Source: Streptomyces sp.
GTDB taxonomy: Bacteria; Actinomycetota; Actinomycetes; Streptomycetales; Streptomycetaceae
Length of the DNA: 55,625 nucleotides
Reading direction: 5' to 3'
NCBI GenBank assembly: GCA_013362785.1
Contig: JABFVM010000349.1
Span: 1-55,625 of the forward strand
A program made the translations under genes and the position numbers. Positions within the stretch are counted from its first letter, which is position 1. Every line of letters starts with the position of its first letter. The notes beneath the pieces are model-generated. The model saw nothing but the letters and a program-made list of their open reading frames with translations. It did no database searches and was not told the DNA's origin. Positions 1 through 8,976 of this stretch are shown here, piece after piece.

Positions 1-520
1 CCTGGTCAACTCGGCGGGGCTGACGTCCCGGGGCACGCTCCTGGACACCACGCCCGAGCTGTTCGACCAGCACATCGCGATCAACCTCAAGGCGCCGTTC
101 TTCGCCATGCAGGCCGCCGTGCAGGACATGGTCTCGCGGGGGGCGCCCGGCACGATCGTCAACATCATCACGTCCTCGGCGCACGGCGGGCAGCCGTTCC
201 TCGCGCCGTACGTCTCCGCCAAGGCGGGCCTGATCGGGCTGACCCGAAACGCCGCGCATGCTCATCGCTTCGACCGGGTTCGGATCAATGGGCTGAACAT
301 CGGCTGGACGGCGACGGAGGGGGAGGACGCGACGCAGAAGGCGTTCCACGGGGCCTCCGACGACTGGCGGGAGGAGGCTGCCGCGAAGCTGCCTATGGGC
401 AAGTTGGGTCAGCCGGACGAGATCGCCGATTTCGTGGTGTTCCTGCTGTCGGATCGTTCGGGCGTGGTCACCGGGTCGGTGATCGACTGGGACCAGAACG
501 TGCTTGGAGGGCTCGACTAA
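1..520 (+). CDS. SDR family oxidoreductase (5' end outside window)
   Basis: The gene is already open at the left edge (reading frame from base 2) and ends at the TAA at 518-520, so its Rossmann glycine motif is not visible. What remains starts with LVNSAG, the NAG-type motif of short-chain dehydrogenases. It then has a Ser-containing strand (IITSSAHGG) followed by YVSAKAG, the YxxxK catalytic pair, and ends with the C-terminal VTGSVIDWDQ. It is therefore a classical NAD(P)-dependent dehydrogenase with an intact catalytic core. It lies 111 bases upstream of iolG on the same strand beside the inositol genes, so a polyol or sugar-acid substrate is plausible, but nothing in the sequence fixes it. 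Confidence 0.88.
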   Translation, partial: LVNSAGLTSRGTLLDTTPELFDQHIAINLKAPFFAMQAAVQDMVSRGAPGTIVNIITSSAHGGQPFLAPYVSAKAGLIGLTRNAAHAHRFDRVRINGLNIGWTATEGEDATQKAFHGASDDWREEAAAKLPMGKLGQPDEIADFVVFLLSDRSGVVTGSVIDWDQNVLGGLD

Positions 521-561
521 GGATTTGCCGCGCTTTGTCGTTGGTCGTGTGCGGCGCCGTC

Positions 562-602
562 GTGGCTGGTCGCGCAGTTCCCCGCGCCCCTGAGGGGCGC
601 GG
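562..602. repeat. GC-rich intergenic element with hairpin
   Basis: The SDR-iolG gap holds a short element ending in a perfect hairpin: 9-bp arms CCGCGCCCC (582-590) and GGGGCGCGG (594-602) around a TGA loop. The preceding segment (GGTCGCGCAGTTCCCCG) resembles an intergenic sequence I recall as common in Streptomyces genomes; that resemblance is from memory and was not checked. There is no T-run, so it may be a factor-assisted terminator, an mRNA-stabilising hairpin or simply a dispersed repeat. Confidence 0.55.
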
Positions 603-631
603 CAGTAACCCGTCTCAAGGAGTAACACCCC

Positions 632-1636
632 ATGCGTATCGGAATCCTTGGCCTCGGCCGTATCGGTGCCTTCCATGCCGAGACTCTCTCCGGGCTCGAC
701 GCGGTCGAGTCCCTCGTCGTCACCGATCCGTTCGCGGACGCCGCCAAGGCCGCCGCGGAGCGGTTCGGCGCCGAGGTCGTGGACTCGCCGGAGGCCCTGC
801 TGTCGGCCGGCGTGGACGGCATCGTCGTCGCCGCCGCGACCGACGCCCACCCGGCGCTCATCCTGGCCGGTGTCGAGGCCGGCATCCCCGTCTTCTGTGA
901 GAAGCCCGTCGCGAAGACGATGAGCGAGGGCGTCGAGGTGCTGAAGGCCGTGCGGGGCAAGGACGTGCCGATCCAGATCGGCTACAACCGGCGCTTCGAC
1001 ACCGGGTTCGTCAACGCCCGGGCCGCCGTGCAGGCCGGTGAGCTGGGCAAGCTGCATACCGTGAGGTCGACCACGCTGGACCCGGCGCCGCCGCCGGCCG
1101 CGTACATCGCCGCCTCCGGTGGCATCTTCCGGGACTGCTCGGTGCACGACTTCGACATCATCCGCTGGGTGACCGGCCGGGAGGTGACCGAGGTGTACGC
1201 CGTCGGCGGCAACAAGGGCGCCGACTACATCAAGGAGGCGGGCGACGCCGACACCACCGGCGCGATCCTCACCCTGGACGACGGCACCATCGCGGTGGTC
1301 TCCAACTCCCGCCACAACGCCCGGGGTTACGACGTCCGCATGGAGATCCACGGCTTCACCGACTCCATCGCGGTCGGCCTGGAGGACAAGCTGCCGCTGC
1401 GCTCGGTCGAGCCCGGCGTGACCTTCCCGGCGGGCACCCCGCACGACTTCTTCATGGACCGCTTCACCGCGGCCTACCGCGCCGAACTCACCGCGTTCAC
1501 CGAGGTCGTGGCCGGTACCCGGCCGTCCCCGTGCACGATCGAGGACGCCCTGGAGGCCGGCTGGATCGCCGATGCGTGCACACTGTCGCTGCAGGAGCAC
1601 CGTCCGGTGACGATCGAGGAGGTACGGCAGGCATGA
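632..1636 (+). CDS. iolG: Gfo/Idh/MocA dehydrogenase, inositol 2-dehydrogenase type (IolG)
   Basis: Predicted to oxidise myo-inositol (or scyllo-inositol) to the inosose with NAD, the first step of inositol catabolism. The 334-residue protein opens with the Rossmann motif GILGLGRIG. It has the family EKP motif (CEKPVAKT, about residue 90), then IGYNRRFD, and the catalytic Asp/His in DCSVHDFDIIRW (about residues 165-176), as in IolG. The length is typical. An AAGGAG ribosome site lies 8 bases before the ATG. Its stop overlaps the next start (ATGA), so the two are co-translated. A second IolG-like paralogue lies at 2710-3732 on the other strand, so which one uses myo-inositol and which another isomer cannot be told from sequence. 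Confidence 0.87.
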   Translation: MRIGILGLGRIGAFHAETLSGLDAVESLVVTDPFADAAKAAAERFGAEVVDSPEALLSAGVDGIVVAAATDAHPALILAGVEAGIPVFCEKPVAKTMSEGVEVLKAVRGKDVPIQIGYNRRFDTGFVNARAAVQAGELGKLHTVRSTTLDPAPPPAAYIAASGGIFRDCSVHDFDIIRWVTGREVTEVYAVGGNKGADYIKEAGDADTTGAILTLDDGTIAVVSNSRHNARGYDVRMEIHGFTDSIAVGLEDKLPLRSVEPGVTFPAGTPHDFFMDRFTAAYRAELTAFTEVVAGTRPSPCTIEDALEAGWIADACTLSLQEHRPVTIEEVRQA

Positions 1637-2655
1637 AGGAACCAGGCCGGGAGCCGCTGCGCATCGGAGTACTGGGCGCGGCGAACATCACCGGGCTCTC
1701 CCTCGTCGGCCCGGCCCGCACGACCGGCCATCGCCTCGTGGCGGTGGCGGCGCGCGACCGGGCCCGGGCGGAGGCGTTCGCGGAGGAGCACGACGTGGAG
1801 CGGGTGGCGGACTCCTACGCCGACGTGCTCGCCGACCCGGAGGTCGAGGTCGTCTACAACCCGCTCGCCAACGGGCTGCACGGGCCGTGGAACCTCGCCG
1901 CGCTCGCGGCCGGCAAGCACGTCCTGACGGAGAAGCCGTCGGCGAGCAACGCCGAGGAGGCCGCCGAGGTGCGGGAGGCGGTCGCGAAGGCCGGCACGGT
2001 CTTCATGGAGGCCTTCCACTACCTCTTCCACCCGGTCACCCGGCGGCTGCACGAGATCCTCGAAAGCGGCGAACTGGGCGAGCTGCAACGGGTGGAGACG
2101 ACGGTGGCGATCCCCGCGCCGGGTGCCGCCGACCCGCGCTGGTCGCTGCCGCTCGCGGGCGGCGCCGTGATGGACCTCGGCTGCTACAGCCTGCACGCGG
2201 TGCGGATGCTCGCGCCCTGGGCGGGCGGTGCGCCGCGCCTGGTCTCCGCGCGGGGCGGGGAACGGGCCGGGGCGCCCGGCGTCGACGAGTGGCTGGACGC
2301 CGAGCTGGAGTTCCCCGGCGGGGCGACCGCCTCCGCGCGCTGCCACATGGCGTACGACGAGCTGGAGATGAGCTGCCGCATCGTCGGCTCGCGGGGCGAG
2401 GCGCTGGCACCGAACTTCGTGCTGCCCCACCTGGACGACCGGCTCGTGGTGCGGACGCCGGACGGTGAGCGCACCGAGCGGCTCGGCACCCGCTCGTCGT
2501 ACACCTACCAACTGGAGGCGTTCGCCGCACACATACGCCGGGACGCGCCGCTTCCGCTGGACGCGGACGACGCGCTGGCGACGATGACGCTGATCGACGA
2601 GTCCTACCGCGCGGCGGGCTTCGAGCCGCGGCCGCGCACGACGCTCGCGAACTGA
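1633..2655 (+). CDS. Gfo/Idh/MocA family oxidoreductase
   Basis: A 340-residue NAD(P)-dependent oxidoreductase. It has an N-terminal Rossmann fold (RIGVLGAANIT), the EKP motif (LTEKPSASN) and a C-terminal domain with VMDLGCYSLHAVRML. That pattern belongs to the glucose-fructose-oxidoreductase / trans-dihydrodiol-dehydrogenase-like branch rather than to true IolG. The ATG at 1633 overlaps the iolG stop as ATGA; an open frame extends upstream but would lie inside iolG. The substrate is unknown; position suggests an inositol isomer or another polyol. The gene ends just before the bidirectional terminator at 2670-2700. Confidence 0.83.
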   Translation: MKEPGREPLRIGVLGAANITGLSLVGPARTTGHRLVAVAARDRARAEAFAEEHDVERVADSYADVLADPEVEVVYNPLANGLHGPWNLAALAAGKHVLTEKPSASNAEEAAEVREAVAKAGTVFMEAFHYLFHPVTRRLHEILESGELGELQRVETTVAIPAPGAADPRWSLPLAGGAVMDLGCYSLHAVRMLAPWAGGAPRLVSARGGERAGAPGVDEWLDAELEFPGGATASARCHMAYDELEMSCRIVGSRGEALAPNFVLPHLDDRLVVRTPDGERTERLGTRSSYTYQLEAFAAHIRRDAPLPLDADDALATMTLIDESYRAAGFEPRPRTTLAN

Positions 2656-2669
2656 GCGCGGAACACGAA

Positions 2670-2700
2670 GAAGGGCCGGGGGGAACTCCCCCGGCCCTTC
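2670..2700. terminator. Bidirectional terminator between convergent genes
   Basis: A perfect 13-bp stem, GAAGGGCCGGGGG (2670-2682) and CCCCCGGCCCTTC (2688-2700), with a 5-base loop GAACT. It sits in the 54-base gap between two convergent genes. The ends read GAA...TTC, so neither strand has a long T-tract; strong U-poor hairpins like this are usual in high-GC actinomycetes. Confidence 0.85.
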
Positions 2701-2709
2701 GGTTCGTCG

Positions 2710-3732
2710 TCAGACGTACAGCGCGGGCCGGTCGACCAGTTCCACCGGAGCCCGGCCGCCCTCCGCCAGCGACCGTACGCCCGCCTCGCAGACGGCGGCC
2801 ACGGCGTAGCCGTCCCAGGCGCTCGGGCCGATGACCTCGCCGCGCCGGGTGGCGTCCACCCAGGCCTGGACCTCACGGTCGTAGGCGTCGGCGAACCGCT
2901 CGATGTAGTCCTGCGCGATGATGCCGCCCCAGCGGCCGGCGGCGTTGGTGACCATGGCGTGGCCGTCGCCGACCCGGGCGGTGCCGCGTTCGCAGACGAC
3001 CTCGGCCTGGACCTGGTAGCCGAAGCCGCAGTTGACGAAGATCTCGACGTCGACGACGGCGCCGCCGTCGGTCTCGAAGAGCACGAACTGCGGGTCCCGG
3101 ATGCCGTCCGGCGCGTTGCCGGACGGCGTCGGGGCCAGCACGGTGACGGCCGTGATCTCGTGGCCGAGCAGCCAGCGGGTCACGTCCATCTCGTGCGTCA
3201 CCGAGTCGTTGATCAGCATCTCGGACGTCCAGCCGGGCGGGCTGGCGGCGTTGCGGTGCCGGTTGTGCAGCATCAGGGGACGGCCCAGCTGGCCCGTCTC
3301 CAGCAGCGCCTTGAGCTTCATGTACTCGGCGTCGTAGCGCCGCATGAAGCCGACCTGGACCCTGCGGTGGCCCAGCTTCCGCTCGGCCTGAAGGACGCGC
3401 AGCGCGGACGCGGCGTCGGGGGTGAGGGGTTTCTCGCACAGCACCGGCAGATCGTGCTCGAAGGCGGTGAGCAGCGCCGCCTCGTGGGCGGGGCCGGGCG
3501 ACGCGACGATCACCGCGTCGACGTCGGCCGACGCCATCGCGGCGGCCGGGTCGGTGAAAGCGGCGCAGCCGTCGACGCGGGACGCAACCGTTTTGGCGCG
3601 CTCCGCGTCGACGTCCACGACTGCCGTCACCCGTGCCCCGCTGGTGACCTCCTGGATGCGGCGCACATGATCCGCACCCATCTTTCCGGTACCGATGACT
3701 GCGACTCCGAGCGTGTGCGGACGCTGGGTCAT
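2710..3732 (-). CDS. Gfo/Idh/MocA dehydrogenase, IolG-like paralogue
   Basis: A 340-residue NAD-dependent dehydrogenase. It has Rossmann motif AVIGTGKMG near residue 13, EKP motif [19 protein letters not shown] (the substrate-site signature of inositol dehydrogenases) and the catalytic Asp/His in [13 protein letters not shown]. It is the last gene of the transporter operon, 25 bases after the TIM-barrel gene, and is terminated by the hairpin at 2670-2700. Co-transcription with an inositol-type importer suggests it oxidises the imported cyclitol. Whether myo-, scyllo- or D-chiro-inositol is preferred cannot be read from the sequence. Confidence 0.85.
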   Translation of the reverse strand: MTQRPHTLGVAVIGTGKMGADHVRRIQEVTSGARVTAVVDVDAERAKTVASRVDGCAAFTDPAAAMASADVDAVIVASPGPAHEAALLTAFEHDLPVLCEKPLTPDAASALRVLQAERKLGHRRVQVGFMRRYDAEYMKLKALLETGQLGRPLMLHNRHRNAASPPGWTSEMLINDSVTHEMDVTRWLLGHEITAVTVLAPTPSGNAPDGIRDPQFVLFETDGGAVVDVEIFVNCGFGYQVQAEVVCERGTARVGDGHAMVTNAAGRWGGIIAQDYIERFADAYDREVQAWVDATRRGEVIGPSAWDGYAVAAVCEAGVRSLAEGGRAPVELVDRPALYV

Positions 3733-3757
3733 GGTGATCGGCCGTCCTTTCGGGTCG

Positions 3758-4660
3758 TCAGGCGCCGCAGGACCTCAGGAACTGGCGGGTACGCACCGCG
3801 ATGGGCAGCGGCCTGTCCGGCTCGCAGGGGTACATGTCCTGCTCGACGATCGCGAACAGGTCCACGTTCAGCTTCTGCGCGGCCTCCAGGACCGGTCCCA
3901 ACTCCGGTACACCGGCAGGGGGTTCGCACATCACGCCGCGCTGCACGGCGGGGCCGAACGGGATCTCGTTCCTGACGACGTCCGCGAGGATCTCCGGGTC
4001 CACCTGCTTGAGGTGCAGATAGCCGATGCGCTCGCCGTAGGTCTCGATCAGCTTGACGCTGTCGCCGCCGCAGTAGGCGTAGTGACCGGTGTCGAGGCAG
4101 AGGTTGACCAGGTCGGAGTCGGTCGAGTCGAGGAAGCGCTCGACGTGGGCCTCGGTGTCGATGTGGGTGTCGGCGTGCGGGTGCACGACGATGTCGAGGC
4201 CGTACGTCTCCTTCACCTCGTGTCCGAGCCGCTCCATGCCCTTGGTCAGGTGGGCCCACTGCTCACCGGTGAGCTCCGGCGGCTCCAGGATCTCGGCGGT
4301 CTTGTCGTCCCGCCAGAAGGACGGGATGACGACCAGGTGCTCGGCACCCATGGCCTGGGTGAGCGCGGCGACCTCGCTGACGTGCTGCCAGGTCGACTCC
4401 CAGACGGCGGGGCCGCGGTGCAGGCCGGTGAAGATCGTGCCCGCCGAGACCTTGAGGTCGCGCTTGGCGATCTCGTCGGTCAGGCGCGCCGGGTCGGTCG
4501 GCAGATAGCCGTACGGGCCCAGCTCGATCCAGGAGTAGCCGGCCTCGGCGACCTCGTCGAGGAAGCGTTCCCAGGGCACCTGTACGGGGTCGTCGGGGAA
4601 CCAGACGCCCCAGGAGTCCGGGGCGGAGCCGACCCGGATGCGGTCCAGCACAGGGGGCAT
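3758..4660 (-). CDS. Sugar phosphate isomerase/epimerase family TIM-barrel protein (IolE/IolH-like)
   Basis: A 300-residue xylose-isomerase-like TIM barrel. It starts with [12 protein letters not shown] and contains [10 protein letters not shown], a conserved [14 protein letters not shown] segment with candidate metal-binding His/Asp residues, and [14 protein letters not shown], the typical strand carrying a metal-ligand Asp and a His. In inositol pathways such barrels are inosose dehydratases (IolE) or isomerases (IolI/IolH). No other IolE candidate is in the window, so dehydration of 2-keto-myo-inositol is the best guess. One base separates its ATG from the stop of the upstream ATPase gene, so expression is tied to the transporter. 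Confidence 0.75.
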   Translation of the reverse strand: MPPVLDRIRVGSAPDSWGVWFPDDPVQVPWERFLDEVAEAGYSWIELGPYGYLPTDPARLTDEIAKRDLKVSAGTIFTGLHRGPAVWESTWQHVSEVAALTQAMGAEHLVVIPSFWRDDKTAEILEPPELTGEQWAHLTKGMERLGHEVKETYGLDIVVHPHADTHIDTEAHVERFLDSTDSDLVNLCLDTGHYAYCGGDSVKLIETYGERIGYLHLKQVDPEILADVVRNEIPFGPAVQRGVMCEPPAGVPELGPVLEAAQKLNVDLFAIVEQDMYPCEPDRPLPIAVRTRQFLRSCGA

Positions 4661-4661
4661 G

Positions 4662-5585
4662 TCAGGACTTCCCTTCGCCGGTCTTGGCCACGGGTGCGGT
4701 GAGGTCTCCCTCTTCGGGGAGCTCTTCGACGTCCACGCCGCGTACCTGGCTCAACTCGTGCTTGAGTGCGGCGAGTTCGGTGCCGCCGGCCATGTGGTTG
4801 GTGAGTTCTTCGAGGCTGACCTCGTCGCGGGAGGCGTTCAGCTCCATGGTGCCCAGGCGCAGGACGCTGAAGTGGTCGCCGACCATGTAGGCGTGGTGGG
4901 GGTTGTGGGTGATGAAGATGACGCCCAGGCCCTTCTCGCGGGCGGCGGCGATGTACTTGAGCACCACGCCGGACTGCTTGACGCCAAGGGCGGCGGTCGG
5001 CTCGTCCAGGATGAGGACCCGGGCGCCGAAGTAGACGGCGCGGGCGATGGCGACGCACTGGCGCTGGCCACCGGACAGGGTGCCGATGGGCTGCTCCATG
5101 TCGTCGAGGACGATGCCCATGTTGCGCAGTTCCTGGTCGGCGGTCTTCTTCATCTTCTCGATGTCGAGACGGCGCAGCGGCCAGGGACCCTTGGTCATCT
5201 CGGAGCCGAGGAAGAAGTTCCGCCACACCGGCATCAGCGGGACGACGGCGAGGTCCTGGTAGACGGTGGCGATGCCCTTGTCGAGCGCCTCGCGCGGAGT
5301 GGAGAACCGGACCGATTCTCCGTCGACGAGGAACTCGCCCTCGGTGTGCTGGTGCAGACCCGAGATGATCTTGATCAGGGTCGACTTGCCGGCGCCGTTG
5401 TCGCCGAGCACACAGGTCACCTGACTGGGGAACACCTTCAGGTCGACGCCGTGCAGGGCGCGGATGTTGCCGTACGACTTGCCGGCCCTTCGCAGTTCGA
5501 CGACCGGGCCGTCCTTGTCGGGGGCCTTGTCGGCGATGACGGCGCCCTGAGCGCCGGTTCCGTTGGTGGATGTCATGTCGGTCAC
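4662..5585 (-). CDS. Sugar ABC transporter ATP-binding protein
   Basis: A cytoplasmic ATPase of a carbohydrate importer. It has Walker [10 protein letters not shown] (about residue 63), Q-loop VYQDLAVV, signature LSGGQRQ, Walker [10 protein letters not shown] and the H-loop FITHN. It has a single nucleotide-binding domain in 307 residues, like FrcA, whereas RbsA/MglA-type ribose and galactose ATPases carry two fused domains, so it presumably works as a homodimer. The acidic C-terminal tail (VEELPEEGD) is extra. The start overlaps the permease stop (ATGA). Confidence 0.92.
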   Translation of the reverse strand: MTDMTSTNGTGAQGAVIADKAPDKDGPVVELRRAGKSYGNIRALHGVDLKVFPSQVTCVLGDNGAGKSTLIKIISGLHQHTEGEFLVDGESVRFSTPREALDKGIATVYQDLAVVPLMPVWRNFFLGSEMTKGPWPLRRLDIEKMKKTADQELRNMGIVLDDMEQPIGTLSGGQRQCVAIARAVYFGARVLILDEPTAALGVKQSGVVLKYIAAAREKGLGVIFITHNPHHAYMVGDHFSVLRLGTMELNASRDEVSLEELTNHMAGGTELAALKHELSQVRGVDVEELPEEGDLTAPVAKTGEGKS

Positions 5586-6661
5586 CTCCGGGTGGCCGTG
5601 CGCTGCACGTACAGATTGATCAGGACGGCGCCGAGCAGCATCACGCCGAGGAACGTCTTGAACCAGTCCGGGTTCCAGCCGGCGTAGACGATGCCCTGCT
5701 GGACCATGCCGAACATGAAGGCACCGAAGACCGGACCGATCGCCGAACCGGCACCACCGGTCAGCAGACAGCCGCCGATGACCGCCGCGGCGATGTAGAT
5801 CAGCTCCTGCCCGACGCCCTCACCGGACTGCACCGTGTTGAACGAGAACAGCTGGTGCATGCCGACGAACCAGGCGCCGAAGCCGACCAGCATGAAGAGG
5901 GAGATCTTGGTGAAGGTCACCGGCACACCCACGGCGCGGGCGGACTGCTGGTTGCCGCCGACCGCGAAGATCCAGTTGCCGTACTTGGTACGCAGCAGCA
6001 CCCACGTCGCCAGGGCCGCGAAGACCAGCCACCACATGACGGTGATCTTCACGTTGACGCCGCCGATTTCGAAGGACGAGGCGAAGACCGCCTTGGCCTG
6101 GTCGAAGCCGTCCATGTCGCTGATGTCGTCGGTGGCGACGTTGCCGGTGATCAACTTGGTCACCGCGAGGTTCACGCCCTGGAGGATCAGGAAGGTGCCC
6201 AGGGTGACCAGGAAGCTCGGCAGACCGGTCTTGACCAGCATCCAGCCGTTGAAGAGACCGATCGCGAGGGACACGGCCAGGGCGACGATCACGCCGACCC
6301 AGACGTTCATGCTCAGCTGGTACGCGGTCATGCTGGCCGTCAGCGCGGAGGTGACCACCGCGACACCGGCCGAGAGGTCGAACTCGCCGCCGATCATCAG
6401 CAGGGCCACGGGCAGCGCCATGATCCCGATGGTCGACGACTGGTACAGGATGTTCGCCATCGAACTGCCGTCGCGCACCGGCGGCGCCGTGATCAGGAAG
6501 AAGATCAGCACCGCGACGGCGCCGAGGAAGACGCCGACCTCGGGCCGGGCCAACAGCCGGAGCGCCAGGGGGCGTTCCGTCGTGCGGCCGTCCTTCTCCT
6601 TGCCCGGGCCGGAGGCCGGCGGTGTGTTCACCGCCGGCTCAGCCTGTTGGGTCATGCTCAT
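5582..6661 (-). CDS. Sugar ABC transporter permease
   Basis: An inner-membrane permease of the RbsC/XylH type (BPD_transp_2). It has a cytoplasmic N-terminus rich in charged residues, then many hydrophobic segments (for example [30 protein letters not shown]), the family motif GGEFDLSAG and a C-terminal [15 protein letters not shown] place the start at the ATG at 6661 (MSMTQQAEP, 359 residues) because it overlaps the upstream stop as TGATG. The longer open frame would run into the binding-protein gene. A second in-frame ATG is at 6655. It partners the ATPase and binding protein of the same operon. Confidence 0.9.
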   Translation of the reverse strand: MSMTQQAEPAVNTPPASGPGKEKDGRTTERPLALRLLARPEVGVFLGAVAVLIFFLITAPPVRDGSSMANILYQSSTIGIMALPVALLMIGGEFDLSAGVAVVTSALTASMTAYQLSMNVWVGVIVALAVSLAIGLFNGWMLVKTGLPSFLVTLGTFLILQGVNLAVTKLITGNVATDDISDMDGFDQAKAVFASSFEIGGVNVKITVMWWLVFAALATWVLLRTKYGNWIFAVGGNQQSARAVGVPVTFTKISLFMLVGFGAWFVGMHQLFSFNTVQSGEGVGQELIYIAAAVIGGCLLTGGAGSAIGPVFGAFMFGMVQQGIVYAGWNPDWFKTFLGVMLLGAVLINLYVQRTATRR

Positions 6662-7677
6662 CACCGAGTGCCCTTCGCGGCGTACTTGTCGATCGTCTCG
6701 ACGTTCGTCTTGTCGACGAAGGCAGGTCCGGTCAGCACCGGCTGCTCGCCGCCGCCCATGTAGTTGCCGTTGTTCTTGTAGAGCCACAGGGAGTCGATCG
6801 CCAGGTAGCCCTGGAGGTAGGGCTGCTGGTCGACGGCGAACTCGATGGTGCCCGCCTTGATCGCTCCGGTCAGCTGCTTGTTGAGGTCGAAGGTGGCGAC
6901 CTTCGCCTTGCTGCCGGACTCGTCGACCGACTGCGCGGCCGTCAGCGCGAACGGGGCGCCGAGGGCGACGATGTAGTCGGTGTCGCTGTCCTGCTTGAGC
7001 TTCGCGGTGATGGTCGACTTCACGGACGGCATGTCGGTGCCGTTGACGTTCAGGTTCTCGACGTCACCCTCGAAGGTCTTCTTCACACCGGCGCAGCGCT
7101 GCTCCAGGCCGATGTTGCCCTGCTCCTGGATGACACAGACGGCCTTCTTGGCGCCGGCCTCGTTCAGCCGCTTGCCGAGCGCCTCGCCCGCCACGGTCTC
7201 GTCCTGGCCGAAGAACTCCATCAGGCCGAGCTTCTGCCACTCGCTGACACCGGAGTTGAGGCCGACCACCGGTATGCCGGCCTTCTTCGCCTTGCTGACG
7301 ACGTCCTTCATGGCGTCGGGCTTGGCGAGGGTGATCGCGATGCCGTCGACCTTCTGGTCGATCGCGTTCTGGACCAGGTTGGCCTGGTTGCCGGCGTTCG
7401 GGTCGTTGGAGTAGATCAGCTTGACGTTGTCCTTGGCGGCGGCGGCCTCGGCACCCTTGCGGACGATGTCCCAGAAGGTGTCACCGGCCGACTGGTGCGT
7501 GACCAGGGCGACCGTCATACGGGGCGTGTTTGCCTTGCCGGCGGAGGCGCCCTCCGCGCTCTCCTCAGCCTTCTTGCCGCCGGAGCTGCTGGAGCATCCT
7601 GCGAGCGTCAGCGCTGCCGCTGCGGCGACGGCCACCACGGGGGCCAACCTGCGGGAACGGGAGTAAGAGCGGTCCAT
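6661..7677 (-). CDS. Sugar ABC transporter substrate-binding lipoprotein
   Basis: A 338-residue periplasmic-binding-protein-like type 1 receptor, anchored outside the membrane. The N-terminus is a lipoprotein signal: basic RSYSRSRR, a hydrophobic Ala-rich core and lipobox LAGC (Cys about residue 28), followed by a Ser/Gly linker. The mature part has VALVTHQSAGDTFWDIVRKGAE, typical of ribose/inositol-class receptors, then GIAITLAKPDAMKD and VVGLNSGVSEW. It is the first gene of the leftward operon and faces iolC across the operator region, which makes inositol or a related cyclitol the likely ligand. The 5' untranslated region of about 130 bases has no obvious riboswitch. Confidence 0.92.
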   Translation of the reverse strand: MDRSYSRSRRLAPVVAVAAAAALTLAGCSSSSGGKKAEESAEGASAGKANTPRMTVALVTHQSAGDTFWDIVRKGAEAAAAKDNVKLIYSNDPNAGNQANLVQNAIDQKVDGIAITLAKPDAMKDVVSKAKKAGIPVVGLNSGVSEWQKLGLMEFFGQDETVAGEALGKRLNEAGAKKAVCVIQEQGNIGLEQRCAGVKKTFEGDVENLNVNGTDMPSVKSTITAKLKQDSDTDYIVALGAPFALTAAQSVDESGSKAKVATFDLNKQLTGAIKAGTIEFAVDQQPYLQGYLAIDSLWLYKNNGNYMGGGEQPVLTGPAFVDKTNVETIDKYAAKGTR

Positions 7678-7832
7678 CTTTCCAGCACCTCACTGTGCGA
7701 CGGGGTGTTGCGACGGGGGAAAGGGGGTTGATCACTGGGATCGTGGCCCGGACCGGTGGGAGAGAGCCCGGGTCGTGTGCCGTGGAACACGGCGGTATCG
7801 CTGGGACGGGATCCAATCGCTGGATGCGCCCA

Positions 7833-7898
7833 CTGTCAATACTTTGTTAAGACATCATTTCACAAGCAGGTCCGAATGTAAGTACAAAGTATTGACAG
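7833..7898. promoter_or_regulatory. Divergent iol promoter region with 15-bp inverted repeat
   Basis: Perfect inverted repeat: CTGTCAATACTTTGT (7833-7847) and ACAAAGTATTGACAG (7884-7898), with a 36-base AT-rich spacer in very GC-rich DNA. Each arm contains TTGACA (minus strand 7839-7834; plus strand 7892-7897), a consensus -35 box pointing towards the transporter operon on one side and iolC on the other. The -10 boxes are weaker (TTGGAT 17 bases downstream on the minus strand; TACACC at 7916 on the plus strand). The arms probably double as operators, most likely for the GntR regulator at 14288. In the rest of the 7678-7980 gap I see only a GC-rich hairpin at 7934-7948 in the iolC leader. Confidence 0.75.
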
Positions 7899-7980
7899 CG
7901 TCGGCCTCCACGCCCTACACCTGGGAGGCGGCAGGCCCCCTGGGGGCCCCACCCCCAGTCCAGCTCTAGGAGCGTTGCGC

Positions 7981-8940
7981 ATGGCCGAGTCAGCCAAGCC
8001 CTTCGACTTGATCACAATGGGAAGGATAGGAGTCGATCTCTATCCCCTGCAGTCTGGCCTACCTCTGACGCAGGTGGAGACGTTCGGCAAATTCCTCGGC
8101 GGCTCGGCCGCGAACGTCGCCGTCGCCGCCGCCCGGCTGGGCCGGAGCACCGCCGTGATCACCCGCACCGGCGACGATCCCTTCGGCGTCTACCTGCACG
8201 AAGCCCTGAAGGACTTCGGCGTCGACGACCGCTGGGTGACGCCCGTCGCGGCGTACCCGACGCCGGTGACGTTCTGCGAGATCTTCCCGCCGGACGACTT
8301 CCCGCTGTACTTCTACCGGCAGCCTAAGGCGCCTGACCTGGAGATTCACTCCGACGAGCTGGACTACTGGGCCATTCGTTCGGCCCGGGTCTTCTGGATC
8401 ACCGGCACCGGTCTGAGCGAGGAACCGAGCCGCTCCGCCACCCTCGCCGCCCTCAAGGCGCGCGACAGGGCGGGCACCACGGTCTTCGACCTCGACTGGC
8501 GTCCGATGTTCTGGAGGGACCCGGCAGAGGCCCGCCCGTACTACGCGGAGGCGCTGCGGCACGCCACGGTCGCGGTCGGCAACCTCGACGAGTGCGAGGT
8601 CGCCACCGGGGTCCGCGAGCCGCGCGCCTGCGCCGAGGCGCTGCTGGCGGCCGGTGTGGAGCTGGCGGTCGTCAAGCAGGGCCCCAAGGGCGTGCTGGCC
8701 GTGCACCGCGACGGCACGGAGGCCGAGGTGCCGCCGGTGCCGGTCGAGGTCGCGAACGGCCTCGGCGCGGGCGACGCCTTCGGCGGCTCGCTGGTCCACG
8801 GGCTGCTGTCCGGCCGGGATCTGGCCGAAACCATGCGGTACGCCAACGCTGCCGGCGCCCTCGTGGCCTCCCGCCTCGCCTGCTCCTCCGCGATGCCCAC
8901 CGAGTCCGAGGTCGAGGGCCTCCTCGCGCAGGCGTCCTGA
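7981..8940 (+). CDS. iolC: 5-dehydro-2-deoxygluconokinase (IolC)
   Basis: A PfkB-family kinase (319 residues) predicted to phosphorylate 5-dehydro-2-deoxy-D-gluconate, after IolB and before the aldolase. It shows the N-terminal TMGRIGVDLYPLQ and GGSAANVAVAAARLG (first PfkB signature), VKQGPKG, and the catalytic anion hole NGLGAGDAFGGSLVHGL near residue 260. I start at the ATG at 7981 because AGGAG (7968-7972) is 8 bases away; the in-frame TTG at 7975 is only 2 bases from that site. It is the first gene of the rightward catabolic operon. Unlike B. subtilis IolC it has no aldolase domain attached. Confidence 0.92.
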   Translation: MAESAKPFDLITMGRIGVDLYPLQSGLPLTQVETFGKFLGGSAANVAVAAARLGRSTAVITRTGDDPFGVYLHEALKDFGVDDRWVTPVAAYPTPVTFCEIFPPDDFPLYFYRQPKAPDLEIHSDELDYWAIRSARVFWITGTGLSEEPSRSATLAALKARDRAGTTVFDLDWRPMFWRDPAEARPYYAEALRHATVAVGNLDECEVATGVREPRACAEALLAAGVELAVVKQGPKGVLAVHRDGTEAEVPPVPVEVANGLGAGDAFGGSLVHGLLSGRDLAETMRYANAAGALVASRLACSSAMPTESEVEGLLAQAS

Positions 8941-8976
8941 CGGCCGGCCGAGCCACCCCTGAAACGGAGCTTTTCC

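Noticed and set aside
7934..7948. GGCCCCC-T-GGGGGCC hairpin in the iolC leader as a terminator or riboswitch.
   Set aside because: There is no T-run, antiterminator alternative or conserved aptamer; such G/C palindromes are common in this genome, so a regulatory role is unsupported.
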